A DNA stretch of 64,000 bases, taken from assembly GCA_020636045.1 (NCBI GenBank), contig JACJYP010000004.1, positions 421,924 through 485,923 on the forward strand, read 5' to 3'. The translations under genes and the position numbers were made by a program. Positions 28,365 to 36,679 of this stretch are shown piece after piece. How positions within the stretch are numbered: position 1 is the stretch's first letter; every line of letters begins with the position of its first letter. Source of the stretch: Lewinellaceae bacterium. Lineage in GTDB: Bacteria > Bacteroidota > Bacteroidia > Chitinophagales > Saprospiraceae. The notes under the pieces were generated by a model, which worked only from the letters and a program-made list of their open reading frames with translations, was not told the DNA's origin and did no database searches.

Positions 28365-29051
28365 ATGCAACTTTCCATCATCATCCCGGTACTCAATGAA
28401 GCGGCGCGCATCAGCGAACTGGTCGCCTACCTGCACAGGCACGGGGGCGCCGTATTGCGGGAGGTACTGGTAGCGGATGGCGGCAGCACGGACAATTCCT
28501 GTCGGCAGGCAGCCGGGGCAGGGGCAAAAGTGTTGAACTGTGAAGTGTCCAGTCGCGCCGCTCAAATGAACGCCGGCGCCAGGGCCGCAGAGGGCGACAT
28601 TTTATATTTTGTACACGCCGATACCCGGCCTCCGGTATCCTTTGCCGACGATATTCGTCGCTCACTGGAAGCGGGTTACGCTATGGGCTGCTACCGCTAC
28701 CGTTTCGATTCGCCGAACCCGCTACTTAAGATCAACGCGTTTTTCAATCGCTTTCACTGGCTCTGGTGTCAGGGCGGCGACAAGACTTTCTATATCCGGC
28801 GGGATTTGTTCTTCCAGTTCGGCGGCTATGACGAATATTACACCATCATGGAGGAGTACGACTTTCTGCGCAGGGCCATGCCGCAACATCCCTTGCATAT
28901 CATCCCCAAATACGCTGTGGTGTCGTCCAGGAAATACGAAGAGCACAGCTGGTTGCGCGTGCAGTACGCCAATGCCGTGGTATTCAATATGTTCCGTAAA
29001 GGCGCTTCACCCGACAGCATGAGAGATCGCTACCGCAAACTTCTTTCCTGA
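28365..29051 (+). CDS. Glycosyltransferase family 2 (TIGR04283-like)
   Basis: 228 residues. GT-A fold with LSIIIPVLNEAARISEL at the N-terminus, VADGGSTDNSC, YFVHADTRPP (the DxD-equivalent HAD) and GGYDEYYTIMEEYDFLRR. These are the features of the TIGR04283 group of short, soluble GT2 enzymes found beside selenodomain or radical-SAM genes in other bacteria, though none is visible here. Substrate unknown. Cytoplasmic, possibly membrane-associated. The DUF547 gene follows 34 bp downstream on the same strand. Confidence 0.88.
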   Translation: MQLSIIIPVLNEAARISELVAYLHRHGGAVLREVLVADGGSTDNSCRQAAGAGAKVLNCEVSSRAAQMNAGARAAEGDILYFVHADTRPPVSFADDIRRSLEAGYAMGCYRYRFDSPNPLLKINAFFNRFHWLWCQGGDKTFYIRRDLFFQFGGYDEYYTIMEEYDFLRRAMPQHPLHIIPKYAVVSSRKYEEHSWLRVQYANAVVFNMFRKGASPDSMRDRYRKLLS

Positions 29052-29085
29052 GTAAGATATCGCCTCATATACGAAAAAGAACACT

Positions 29086-29868
29086 ATGAAAAAGACCATT
29101 CTGATCGTTTCTGGTTTGCTGGTAGTCGCTTTGATCTGGTTCACCTGCTCCTATTGCCGTGCCATCCGCCGCGACACCGATTCCAGACCCGTCACCCACG
29201 AGCGCTGGAATGCGCTGCTGAAAAAACATGTGGACGCCAAAGGCTTTGTCGATTACAAAGGTTTTATCCGGGACAGCAGTGCGCTCAACGACTATCTGAA
29301 AGTGCTTGAATCGGCTCATCCCAACGAGCAATACTGGACGCGCAACGAACAAATGGCCTACTGGATCAACGCATACAACGCCTATACGATTCAACTGATC
29401 GTCCGCCACTACCCTGTCGCCAGCATCAAGGACATCAAAAAAGGGCTTGCCTTCGTCAATTCCGTCTGGGACATCAAATTCATCCACATACAGGGATATA
29501 CCTATGACCTGAACAACATCGAGCACAATATTCTGCGCGCCGTGTTCAAAGACGCCCGCATCCATGCTGCCATCAACTGTGCCTCGTACTCCTGTCCCCG
29601 CCTGCTCGACACTGCCTATACGGCCGGCGATCTGGAAAGGCAACTCGACGCGGCTATGGAGGGCTTCATCAACGATCCGTTGCGCAACCGCATCGGCCCC
29701 GAAAAGGCTGAGATTTCCGAAATATTCAAGTGGTTCAAAGGCGATTTTGAGCGGGATGCCGGCTCACTGCGGGCCTATCTCAACCGCTACGCCGGGAACA
29801 AAGTCGACGAAAACACGAAGATCGAATACATCGATTACGACTGGCGGCTGAATGAGCGTGGGGAGTGA
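29086..29868 (+). CDS. DUF547 domain protein, membrane-anchored
   Basis: 260 residues. An N-terminal hydrophobic helix (ILIVSGLLVVALIWFTCSYC) could be a signal anchor or a loose lipoprotein signal. The rest is a DUF547 domain: VDYKGFIRDSSALNDYL, MAYWINAYNAYTIQLIV, then HAAINCASYSCPRL, where the conserved Cys-containing NCAS-CP motif is kept. DUF547 is related to papain-like/transglutaminase folds but has no assigned reaction. Likely periplasmic. Probably transcribed with the glycosyltransferase upstream. Confidence 0.87.
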   Translation: MKKTILIVSGLLVVALIWFTCSYCRAIRRDTDSRPVTHERWNALLKKHVDAKGFVDYKGFIRDSSALNDYLKVLESAHPNEQYWTRNEQMAYWINAYNAYTIQLIVRHYPVASIKDIKKGLAFVNSVWDIKFIHIQGYTYDLNNIEHNILRAVFKDARIHAAINCASYSCPRLLDTAYTAGDLERQLDAAMEGFINDPLRNRIGPEKAEISEIFKWFKGDFERDAGSLRAYLNRYAGNKVDENTKIEYIDYDWRLNERGE

Positions 29869-29913
29869 ACGAGTACGTCACACATATAGAGGAAGGTCAC
29901 AAAAAGAAACGTT

Positions 29914-30525
29914 TTATGCGGCCTTCAATCGTTGCACCAGACCCTTTACGTAAGGCAAGTTTTCCGAAATATTCCTGATCGTGTGCGGCGTGTGTGGCGG
30001 AATGTCAAAATAGTCGCCTGCGCCGAAACGCGCGATCACGCCCCCGAAATCGCATTCACAGGCCCCTTCGAGGATCAGAAAACTTTCCCGGAACTCGTCA
30101 TCGGTGTGCATGTCTTCCACCAGTTCGCCGCTCAGCCAGACCAGGCTGAGCACGCGTGTTTCGTCTTCCGCCAGCACCCGTGCCGCCATGCCATTTTCCG
30201 TAACTTCCGGTTCCAGGCCGTCCAGGGCGCGGGACCAGGCAGTTGGGTCGCTATACCGGTCGATGACGGGCGGATGTTGCAAGTCGACGGGGTTTTCCGT
30301 CAGAAAACCGTCGAGAAAATCCAGTACACGGTTTTTCAGTTCCGCCTTCGGTACCGGCTTACCCGGGTACCGCTCCAGCGCGGCGAGGGTGCGGTCGATC
30401 TCCGCCCTGATCTCAGGGTGTTTGGCTGCCATTTCCGTCACCACGATCGCCTGCTCCTGCGGGAGATTGCCGAGGCAGTAGGCTTCAATGATGCCCGAGG
30501 CGATATAGCTGTCCAGATCGTTCAT
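29914..30525 (-). CDS. Cupin-type anti-sigma factor (ChrR-like)
   Basis: 203 residues. The N-terminal 80 residues are a helical anti-sigma-like region (IASGIIEAYCLGNLPQEQ, MAAKHPEIRAEIDRTLAAL). A cupin follows at about 120-200 (HTDDEFRESFLILEGACECDF, GAGDYFDIPPHTPHTIRN). The His/Glu positions suggest a bound metal and thus a redox or small-molecule sensing role like ChrR, although the zinc-binding HxxxCxxC of classical ChrR is not seen. Its start overlaps the sigma factor stop by ATGA (30522-30525), so the two are translationally coupled. Confidence 0.82.
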   Translation of the reverse strand: MNDLDSYIASGIIEAYCLGNLPQEQAIVVTEMAAKHPEIRAEIDRTLAALERYPGKPVPKAELKNRVLDFLDGFLTENPVDLQHPPVIDRYSDPTAWSRALDGLEPEVTENGMAARVLAEDETRVLSLVWLSGELVEDMHTDDEFRESFLILEGACECDFGGVIARFGAGDYFDIPPHTPHTIRNISENLPYVKGLVQRLKAA

Positions 30526-31079
30526 GAGTCTAAAGATAACAATTGTCGCAAACGCATAAAGGCCGCACGGGTACGGCTTTTTACCGTGCCGAGCGGCAGT
30601 CCTGTTTCATCAGCCACCTCCTGCTGGGTGTAGCCTTTGAAATACTGCAGATCGATCATTTGTTTCAGGGGGGCATCGAGACGGTCAACCGCACTTTCCA
30701 GCCCGATGTATTCCAGATGCCTCATTTCCGGGGCCGGACTCTCTAAAGATACGGCCGTTTCTTCTTCCCGGATCATCCGGCGCTCCAGAAAATAGGCGGA
30801 ACGCACAAAATCCAGCGCCAGGCGCCGGGCAATGATCACCAGCCAGGTATAGAGCCTCCCTTTTGAAGCGTCGTAGCGGCCGATATTGCGCCAGATCTTC
30901 ACAAAGCAGTCCTGCAACAGGTTTTCGGCGTCCGCTTCGGTCTTCACCACCTCAAAGATGACGGCGTAAAGGCTTTTTCCGTAGCGATCGTACAGTTCGG
31001 CAAAAGCGCTGCGCTCGCCTTTTTGCAGGCGCCCGATCAGCACTTTTTCCCGATTGGCCGGTGAGTCAAATGTTTCCAC
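30522..31079 (-). CDS. ECF-type RNA polymerase sigma factor
   Basis: 185 residues, GTG start. Region 2 is at about 25-95 (AFAELYDRYGKSLYAVIF, DCFVKIWRNIGRYDASKGRLYTWLVIIARRLALDFVRS). Region 4 is at about 125-185 (LKQMIDLQYFKGYTQQEVADE, LGTVKSRTRAAFMRLRQLL). This resembles the SigK/RpoE group that pairs with cupin anti-sigma factors. A good promoter lies 19 nt upstream. The regulon is unknown; the small secreted peptide gene encoded divergently at 31250 is one candidate. Confidence 0.93.
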   Translation of the reverse strand: METFDSPANREKVLIGRLQKGERSAFAELYDRYGKSLYAVIFEVVKTEADAENLLQDCFVKIWRNIGRYDASKGRLYTWLVIIARRLALDFVRSAYFLERRMIREEETAVSLESPAPEMRHLEYIGLESAVDRLDAPLKQMIDLQYFKGYTQQEVADETGLPLGTVKSRTRAAFMRLRQLLSLDS

Positions 31080-31097
31080 TGCAGTTGGTTGTCAGCC

Positions 31098-31127
31098 CAA
31101 AAATACCGATTCACGGGAAAGCAGAAA
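31098..31127 (-). promoter_or_regulatory. Promoter of the ECF sigma operon
   Basis: On the minus strand TTTC (31124-31127, one off TTTG) is followed after 18 bp by TATTTTTG (31098-31105), an exact TAnnTTTG. The predicted start of transcription lies about 12-15 nt before the GTG at 31079, giving a very short leader. This matches the housekeeping sigma of Bacteroidota. Confidence 0.55.
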
Positions 31128-31249
31128 TTTAAAAATTTGATCATGCCGTGATCCAGGGTTTTACGCAGCCCGTAACTGATGCAGCAGTCCCCGAAAACCA
31201 GCAGGTTTTTCCAGGACCGCTGCAACGTTCATTCATAAAACCATCAATA

Positions 31250-31426
31250 ATGAAACATCTGATGATCTGCGCATGCGCGCTGTATTGCCTCCTCTCCGGT
31301 AACATTTCTTTTGCCCAGGGCGACAACGCCTGTACGCTCAGCGCCTTTCTCGGCCTGCTGACACAGATCGGAGCGATCCCGCCGCCGCCGCAGGTATGGG
31401 AAATAAGGCTTTGCCGAAATCGCTGA
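31250..31426 (+). CDS. Small secreted peptide, 58 aa
   Basis: The frame opens at 31148, but ATG at 31250 begins exactly at a signal peptide (MKHLMICACALYCLLSGN...SFAQ), leaving a mature peptide of about 34 residues: GDNACTLSAFLGLLTQIG, a run of four prolines, then a basic end with one Cys (IRLCRNR). Two cysteines in the mature part could form a disulfide. It is divergent from the ECF sigma operon and is followed at once by a terminator hairpin, so it looks like a small transcription unit of its own. No known family; it could also be the remnant of a longer gene. Confidence 0.5.
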   Translation: MKHLMICACALYCLLSGNISFAQGDNACTLSAFLGLLTQIGAIPPPPQVWEIRLCRNR

Positions 31427-31430
31427 ACGG

Positions 31431-31464
31431 CAAACCGCCAACCCGTGAATAGGTTGGCGGTTTG
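31431..31464 (+). terminator. Terminator-like hairpin after the small peptide gene
   Basis: A perfect 13-bp stem (31431-31443 with 31452-31464) and an 8-nt loop lie just after the stop at 31426. The downstream T content is modest (TGTTTG). Confidence 0.6.
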
Positions 31465-31540
31465 TGTTTGCCCATGCAGGGAGGAAACTGCACGTTATTT
31501 TCCGTTACTTTTATACGCCGCCGCAAAAAGCCGGCAAATT

Positions 31541-32491
31541 ATGCCCTCAGGAGTTATTATCGGTCGATTCCTGCCTTTCCATTCGGGACACGCACAACTG
31601 ATCCGACATGCTGCGGAAAGGTCTCCGAACCTGTGCATTCTGGTCATGTCCCGGGAAACAGACCCCATTCCCGGCTGGACGCGCTATGCATGGGTCAAAA
31701 ACACTTTTCCGGAACTGGATGTGCGGCACCTGCCCGAATACAATGCACCCGATGCTGCGCGCATCCGGTCATGCGCACCAAATGACGCAGATACGCTGTT
31801 CGAAGGCGGGGAGAAACATGGCAATCTTGCAGCATCGCTCGGCTGGCGGCATGTATATATTGAAAGGAAACAGGATATTTCTAGTGCCGACTTGCTGCAC
31901 AACCCCATGAACCATTTTGACCTGCTGCCGGAAGAAGCGCGGCCTTATTTTATCCGCCGCATCGCCCTGCTCGGCCCGGAAAGCAGCGGAAAGAGTCACC
32001 TGGCAAAGGAACTGGCTGCGCATTTCAACACGAAGTACGTGGAGGAGTATGGCCGCACATACTGCGAGCGTTTCGGCATGGACCTGGAGCCGCTCGATTT
32101 TGCGCATATCGCCGGCGGGCAACTGTACCGCGAGGACGAGATGGCAAGGCAGGCAAACCGCGTGCTGTTCTGCGACACGGACCTGCTGGTCACTCAGGTA
32201 TGGAGCGAGATCTATTTCAAGGGGCATTGCCAGCCCTGGATCATGTGGGCCAACCACCTACGGCGCTACGACCTGTTCCTGCTGCTCAAACCCGATATCC
32301 CCTGGAAAAACGACGGACTCCGGGCCTACGAACAGCAACGCAGCCGGATGTTTGAAAGACTGCTAAACGAACTTACGGCCCGGCGTCTGCCACACATTGT
32401 GGTTAGCGGAGATTTCGAGGCGCGCACGCGGCAGGCGATTGAAGCAGTGGAAGCGGTTGTCAGCAGCAGCAGTCGGCAGTACCGTTTATGA
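31541..32491 (+). CDS. nadR: NadR-like NMN adenylyltransferase / nicotinamide riboside kinase
   Basis: 316 residues from ATG at 31541; the frame runs further upstream, but this start places the catalytic motif at the N-terminus. The first half is a nucleotidyltransferase with GRFLPFHSGHAQLI (GRFxPxHxGH). The second half has a P-loop, LGPESSGKSHLAKEL, and the NadR kinase hallmarks VEEYGRTYCE and FCDTDLLVTQVW. The pair of domains makes NAD from nicotinamide riboside through NMN. No repressor HTH is present, unlike enterobacterial NadR. Cytoplasmic; stands alone between the small peptide and the convergent asparaginase gene. Confidence 0.87.
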   Translation: MPSGVIIGRFLPFHSGHAQLIRHAAERSPNLCILVMSRETDPIPGWTRYAWVKNTFPELDVRHLPEYNAPDAARIRSCAPNDADTLFEGGEKHGNLAASLGWRHVYIERKQDISSADLLHNPMNHFDLLPEEARPYFIRRIALLGPESSGKSHLAKELAAHFNTKYVEEYGRTYCERFGMDLEPLDFAHIAGGQLYREDEMARQANRVLFCDTDLLVTQVWSEIYFKGHCQPWIMWANHLRRYDLFLLLKPDIPWKNDGLRAYEQQRSRMFERLLNELTARRLPHIVVSGDFEARTRQAIEAVEAVVSSSSRQYRL

Positions 32492-32522
32492 TGTGTGTGT
32501 CTGCCAACTGTCGGGCGCATAC

Positions 32523-33506
32523 TTACCCAAGGACATTGCCTGCTTCGTACACCCTGTTTTCATTACGCTGGTACAATACGTAGTTGAAGCCCTTGTGAAT
32601 GCCGAAGGCGCCGTGACGTCCCTTTTTATCGAGTGCAATAAAACCGACCTGGTTTTCCTCGACCTCCTTCGGATATTTCTGCACGATGCGCCGGATCGCC
32701 TTTTCCACCGCTTTTTGCGGGTGAGCGCCCCGCCGCATTTCTTCCACGACCAGAAAACTGCCAAGCGTGCGCAACACCAGTTCGCCCAGCCCGGTGGCTG
32801 CTGCGCCGCCTACTTCATTGTCCACAAACATGCCTGCACCGATCACGGGGCTGTCTCCCACCCTGCCGCGCATTTTGAAGGCCAGTCCGCTGGTCGTACA
32901 GGCGCCCGCTATGCGTTGCTGTGCATCGATGGCCACCATTCCGATCGTATCATGCCGTTCTACATTGATCTTTGGCTTGTAATTTGATTCGATCTTCCAT
33001 TCTTCCCAGGCCTGGCGCGCCTTGTCTGTCAGCAGCTCTTCTTTGGGAAAACCCTCGCTCAGCGCAAATTGAAGCGCGCCCTCTCCGCTGAGCATCACGT
33101 GCGGTGTTTTTTCCATAACACGCCGGGCCACGCTGATCGGGTGCTTGATGTTTTCGAGAAAAGAAACGGAACCGGCATTGCCGAATTCGTCCATGATGCA
33201 GGCATCGAGCGTCACGTGGCCTTCGCGGTCCGGAAAGCCGCCGTAGCCCACGCTGGAATCGCGGGGGTTTGCCTCGGGCACTTTCACGCCGGCCTCGACG
33301 GCATCGAGCGCCCGGCCGCCATTAGAAAGCACCTCCCAGGCGGCTTCGTTTGCCTTAAGATTGGGGCCCCATGTAGCGATCACGACCGGGAAAGCGTTTT
33401 TCTCCGGCCGGTCGAACTGAGCCGCCTGCCTGATCCAGAAATCGGAACTGCCGGCCAGCATACCGCCCAATGCCGTATTTTGTAGAAATTTGCGTCTGGA
33501 ATTCAT
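32523..33506 (-). CDS. N4-(beta-N-acetylglucosaminyl)-L-asparaginase (glycosylasparaginase)
   Basis: 327 residues. A Tat-like signal (NSRRKFLQNTALGGMLAG) exports the precursor. It is an Ntn hydrolase: the autocleavage and nucleophile Thr lies in RHDTIGMVAIDAQ (about residue 186), and the substrate loop TTSGLAFKMRGRVGDSPVIG follows, with GGAAATGLGE. Glycosylasparaginases cleave the GlcNAc-Asn bond of N-linked glycans. Probably periplasmic, which fits a glycan-degrading organism. The divergent neighbour is a lipoprotein gene. Confidence 0.92.
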   Translation of the reverse strand: MNSRRKFLQNTALGGMLAGSSDFWIRQAAQFDRPEKNAFPVVIATWGPNLKANEAAWEVLSNGGRALDAVEAGVKVPEANPRDSSVGYGGFPDREGHVTLDACIMDEFGNAGSVSFLENIKHPISVARRVMEKTPHVMLSGEGALQFALSEGFPKEELLTDKARQAWEEWKIESNYKPKINVERHDTIGMVAIDAQQRIAGACTTSGLAFKMRGRVGDSPVIGAGMFVDNEVGGAAATGLGELVLRTLGSFLVVEEMRRGAHPQKAVEKAIRRIVQKYPKEVEENQVGFIALDKKGRHGAFGIHKGFNYVLYQRNENRVYEAGNVLG

Positions 33507-33576
33507 TAATTTGTTGATTTGTTGTGTTCAGGCGCTTCGTAGCCACGCCCCATTATTCGCCGCAAAATATTGCTCT

Positions 33577-33969
33577 ATGCTAAAAACTCACCCCTTGTTG
33601 CCCATTTTCTCCGTTTTAGCATTGTTTATTGCCTGTACGCACAAGGCAACGCCCGAGAACCCCGACGCATGGCAAAAGATAAAATTCAACCTGAACGACC
33701 TCGATGAAAACGGTCTCCGGAGCCCCGCAAACGGCAAAGTAGCAGTGGATTACGAGTATTGTATCCCGGCAAAGGAACGGCACTGGAAAGCGATCAAAAA
33801 GATCGATCCAAGCGCCAAACTGCATCGCGAAAGCCGTGGACGGGTCGGCTGCGTTGACGGCAACTGGCTGGTAACCGGCAATACGCATCAGATCAACCAC
33901 AAAAGGGTGTTGTACCTGATCGCGTCGCAGGATTTTGTCACACAGATACTTGAAAACTTTTACGAATGA
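33577..33969 (+). CDS. Hypothetical lipoprotein, first gene of a GNAT/CDF operon
   Basis: 130 residues from ATG at 33577, chosen because it starts a lipoprotein signal (LPIFSVLALFIAC, lipid-modified Cys near residue 20). The mature part has WQKIKFNLNDLDENGLRSP, an EYCIPAKERHW segment, and three cysteines in all. Not assigned to a known family. The stop overlaps the GNAT start (ATGA), so it heads a four-gene operon through 35867. Periplasmic face of a membrane. Confidence 0.75.
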   Translation: MLKTHPLLPIFSVLALFIACTHKATPENPDAWQKIKFNLNDLDENGLRSPANGKVAVDYEYCIPAKERHWKAIKKIDPSAKLHRESRGRVGCVDGNWLVTGNTHQINHKRVLYLIASQDFVTQILENFYE

Positions 33970-34436
33970 CGCCGGAAATAAAAATGGCCGTAACAGAAGC
34001 CGAATTCGGGACAGGCAAGGAACTGTTCCTCGAATATGCGGGCACGCTGGGCTTCGAATTATGTTTTCAGGGTTTCGAGCAGGAACTGGCTGACATCCGC
34101 ATTCAGTATGCCGCGCCGGAAGGTTGCCTCCTCCTGGCATACGCCGGCGATCGGCCCGTGGGATGCGTCGGTATTCGCCGCTGGCGGGGCGACATTGCCG
34201 AACTCAAGCGCATGTACCTGAAACCGGAATTGCGCGGCCTCGGCGCCGGACGTGTACTGCTGGAATCGGCGCTGCAACACGCCCGCCAACTGGGCTACCG
34301 GGGCATCCGGCTCGATACCCTGCCCACGATGGAAACCGCCATCGCCCTGTACCGGGCCTATGATTTCCACGAGATCGATCCTTACCGGCCGTCACCAATA
34401 GAAGGTACCCTGTACCTGGAAAAAGAACTCGACTGA
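33966..34436 (+). CDS. GNAT family N-acetyltransferase
   Basis: 156 residues. The GNAT fold is seen from CLLLAYAGDRPVGCVGIRRW, the acetyl-CoA loop LRGLGAGRVLLESALQHAR (RGxGxG/A variant) and LYRAYDFHEIDPY. The acceptor is unknown. It overlaps the lipoprotein gene by 4 bp and is followed after 4 bp by the CDF transporter. Confidence 0.9.
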   Translation: MTPEIKMAVTEAEFGTGKELFLEYAGTLGFELCFQGFEQELADIRIQYAAPEGCLLLAYAGDRPVGCVGIRRWRGDIAELKRMYLKPELRGLGAGRVLLESALQHARQLGYRGIRLDTLPTMETAIALYRAYDFHEIDPYRPSPIEGTLYLEKELD

Positions 34437-34440
34437 CCCG

Positions 34441-35436
34441 ATGATGCAAACCTCGCAACCTGTCACTGTACGCGTCCAGCAATGGGTGGTCATTACCTCT
34501 ATCGCGCTTTTTGCGCTAAAGGTGCTGGCATATTTCCTCACCAACTCGGTGGCGGTGCTCACCGACGCGCTGGAAAGCACGGTGAATGTAGTGACGGGAT
34601 TCACGGGCCTGTACAGTCTGCGGCTTTCCGCTAAGCCGCGCGACCGCGAACATCCATACGGGCACGGGAAGATCGAACTGATCTCGGCTTCGTTTGAAGG
34701 CATGCTGATCCTGATCGCCGGCCTCGTGATCGTGTACGAATCACTGATCAACCTCATCCACGTCCATCCGGTACGTGACCTCGATACCGGCATCCTTATC
34801 GTCGGTGCCACAGCGCTGATCAACTATTGGGTAGGTGCCTGGTGTATCCGTACCGGCAAAAATCAGCAGTCGATGGCCCTGGAAGCCAGCGGCAAGCATT
34901 TGCAATCGGATACCTGGACTACTGCGGGCATCATCGCCGGACTGATCCTGCTGCGACTAACGGATATCCTTTGGATCGATAGCGCCGTAGCCATTATCTT
35001 CGCCACCCTGATCATCGTGGAAGGGTACAAGATCATCCGCCGCACTGTGGCGGGCATTATGGATGAAGCGGATATAGACCTGTTGAAGCGGCTGATAGAA
35101 GTGCTCAACAAAAACAAAAGACCCGGCTGGATCGATTTGCACAACCTGCGGGCCATCAAATACGGCTCCATCCTGCATCTGGACTGCCACCTTACGGTGC
35201 CGTGGTATTTTAACGTGAACGAGGCCCATGAAGAAGTGGATGCACTGGACAAACTCATCGGCGAAGAATTTCACCAGTCGCTGGAAATGTTCGTGCATAC
35301 CGACGGCTGCGTGCCTCCACACTCCTGCCGCGTCTGTCCGATCGCCGATTGCAAAGTGCGGCAGTCGCCTTTTGAAGAACGCCTCGAATGGACCCTGGAA
35401 AATATTACATCAAATCAAAAACACGGTATTTCATGA
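34441..35436 (+). CDS. Cation diffusion facilitator (CDF) efflux transporter
   Basis: 331 residues. Six transmembrane helices occupy the first 210 residues. The metal-site helices show FLTNSVAVLTDALESTVN, the HPYGHGKIELIS loop, and KHLQSDTWTT in helix 5. The cytoplasmic domain ends in a cysteine-rich tail (CVPPHSCRVCPIADC), a feature of Bacteroidota CDFs. Exports divalent metals such as zinc, cobalt or iron by proton exchange; the ion is not decided by sequence alone. Second to last in the operon, overlapping the next gene by ATGA. Confidence 0.92.
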   Translation: MMQTSQPVTVRVQQWVVITSIALFALKVLAYFLTNSVAVLTDALESTVNVVTGFTGLYSLRLSAKPRDREHPYGHGKIELISASFEGMLILIAGLVIVYESLINLIHVHPVRDLDTGILIVGATALINYWVGAWCIRTGKNQQSMALEASGKHLQSDTWTTAGIIAGLILLRLTDILWIDSAVAIIFATLIIVEGYKIIRRTVAGIMDEADIDLLKRLIEVLNKNKRPGWIDLHNLRAIKYGSILHLDCHLTVPWYFNVNEAHEEVDALDKLIGEEFHQSLEMFVHTDGCVPPHSCRVCPIADCKVRQSPFEERLEWTLENITSNQKHGIS

Positions 35437-35867
35437 AAGATACGATCAACGAACTGTTCAACGCCGCCCGGCAAACCGGGACCGCCATTGCTGAAAAGGC
35501 GAAAGCCGCCGGCCAGGCTGCCGTGGACAGCACGCTTCAAAAGATCGAGAACTGGCTGGAAGAATTTCCCCGGATCGAATCGTACGGCCTGAGGGTAACG
35601 GGTTCAGCTTTCGTCATGGGCATCATGCCCGCGCTGGAAGTAGAATTTAAGGGCGCACATGCTGATTTTCCGGACGAAAAAATATCGGCCATTCTGGAAG
35701 AAAATGCATCCGGCAGCCTGACCTGGATGGTCTATCATGCGGTGAAGAACGCATATCGGCTGCACCGGAAGATCACTCCGACATTCGATGACCCGCTGAT
35801 CGTCAAGATTAGATTGTCGTTGTCGCCGGAGATCTCCGTATTCGTCGGGCAGCCGAACATACGCTGA
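35433..35867 (+). CDS. Hypothetical protein at the end of the CDF operon
   Basis: 144 residues from ATG at 35433, which overlaps the CDF stop. An amphipathic Ala-rich helix (AARQTGTAIAEKAKAAGQAA) precedes a compact domain (SYGLRVTGSAFVMGIMPALEVEFKG, LTWMVYHAVKNAYRLHRKI). No signal or membrane segment. Not recognised. The coupled start suggests function with the transporter or a shared regulatory need. Confidence 0.75.
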   Translation: MKDTINELFNAARQTGTAIAEKAKAAGQAAVDSTLQKIENWLEEFPRIESYGLRVTGSAFVMGIMPALEVEFKGAHADFPDEKISAILEENASGSLTWMVYHAVKNAYRLHRKITPTFDDPLIVKIRLSLSPEISVFVGQPNIR

Positions 35868-35880
35868 TATCTGATGTTAA

Positions 35881-35930
35881 GAGGCAGTGGGCAGTTTGCA
35901 GTTGCAGTCGGCAATTGCACGCATTTGAGA
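35881..35930. repeat. GCAGT-type repeat arm
   Basis: A degenerate run of GGCAGT and GCAGTT units between the CDF operon and the DUF2452 gene. It is the same family as at 14406, 51965 and 61178, here as a single arm. Confidence 0.5.
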
Positions 35931-36004
35931 TGCGGAAATGTCTTCAACAACACCCTGACAAACAAACGATTATTATCCAAAAACCAGATTGAACACCACC
36001 CAAA

Positions 36005-36469
36005 ATGGCAAAGAAGAAAAAAGACACCGAACAGGACGCTTTCGTCAATCCCATCGACAAGGACAAGGTAGCCGAGACGCCGGGACTGTTGCCCTACGCC
36101 CATACCTCGGGCGCGGCGGTCATCAAGCCTGAAGACAAGGGTCGCATCCGCGGCAACGCCATGACCGCCATGTACGACCAGACCGATCGGCAGATGGAGC
36201 AGCTGCGCCAGCAAATGGAAACCCTGGTCAACCAGGCAAAATCGCTGCAAAACCGCATGGACGTGTCGGAAATGATCTACGCGGCGGAAGTGCCCTTTCA
36301 GCCGGTCATACATCATATTTATCACCTGTACAACCGCAAAAGCGACGGCTCGCGCGTGCTATCCATGATCGCGCCTGCGGAATGGGGCCGCAAGGCGCCT
36401 TTCGAGCACCTGGCTACTGTCCGGCTGCTTGGCGACCACACCTGGGAGGTGCTGGAAGGCGGGGTATAA
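36005..36469 (+). CDS. DUF2452 family protein
   Basis: 154 residues, soluble. It has a lysine-rich start (MAKKKKDTEQDAFVNPID), a conserved TPGLLPYAHTSGAAVIKPED, a short coiled coil (QMEQLRQQMETLVNQAKSLQ), and a C-terminal MIAPAEWGRKAPFEHLATVRLL segment, all matching DUF2452. Function unknown in the literature I can recall. Followed by a terminator. Confidence 0.85.
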   Translation: MAKKKKDTEQDAFVNPIDKDKVAETPGLLPYAHTSGAAVIKPEDKGRIRGNAMTAMYDQTDRQMEQLRQQMETLVNQAKSLQNRMDVSEMIYAAEVPFQPVIHHIYHLYNRKSDGSRVLSMIAPAEWGRKAPFEHLATVRLLGDHTWEVLEGGV

Positions 36470-36556
36470 GCCTTTCCGAACAATTCCGCAATTCCACCGA
36501 TTCACCTATGTATTCAGGACTTTCATCCAAACTTTTGCATCCATACGCCCACAATT

Positions 36557-36577
36557 GCGCACCTTCGGGTGCGTTTT
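36557..36577 (+). terminator. Terminator with UUCG loop
   Basis: CGCACC-TTCG-GGTGCG followed by TTTTAT, about 90 nt after the DUF2452 stop. Confidence 0.65.
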
Positions 36578-36679
36578 ATATGCCCGGACCTGTTTCGCGC
36601 AGCATATTCCGGCGCCTTTCCGCCTGTTCCCGGAAAGATCAACGTTAAACGATTTTACTAACCAAACACAGCAGTACGC

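Noticed and set aside
35340..35400. Cysteine-rich tail of the CDF transporter as a novel metal-binding module
   Set aside because: Similar Cys-rich ends are usual in Bacteroidota CDF proteins, so it is ordinary for the family.
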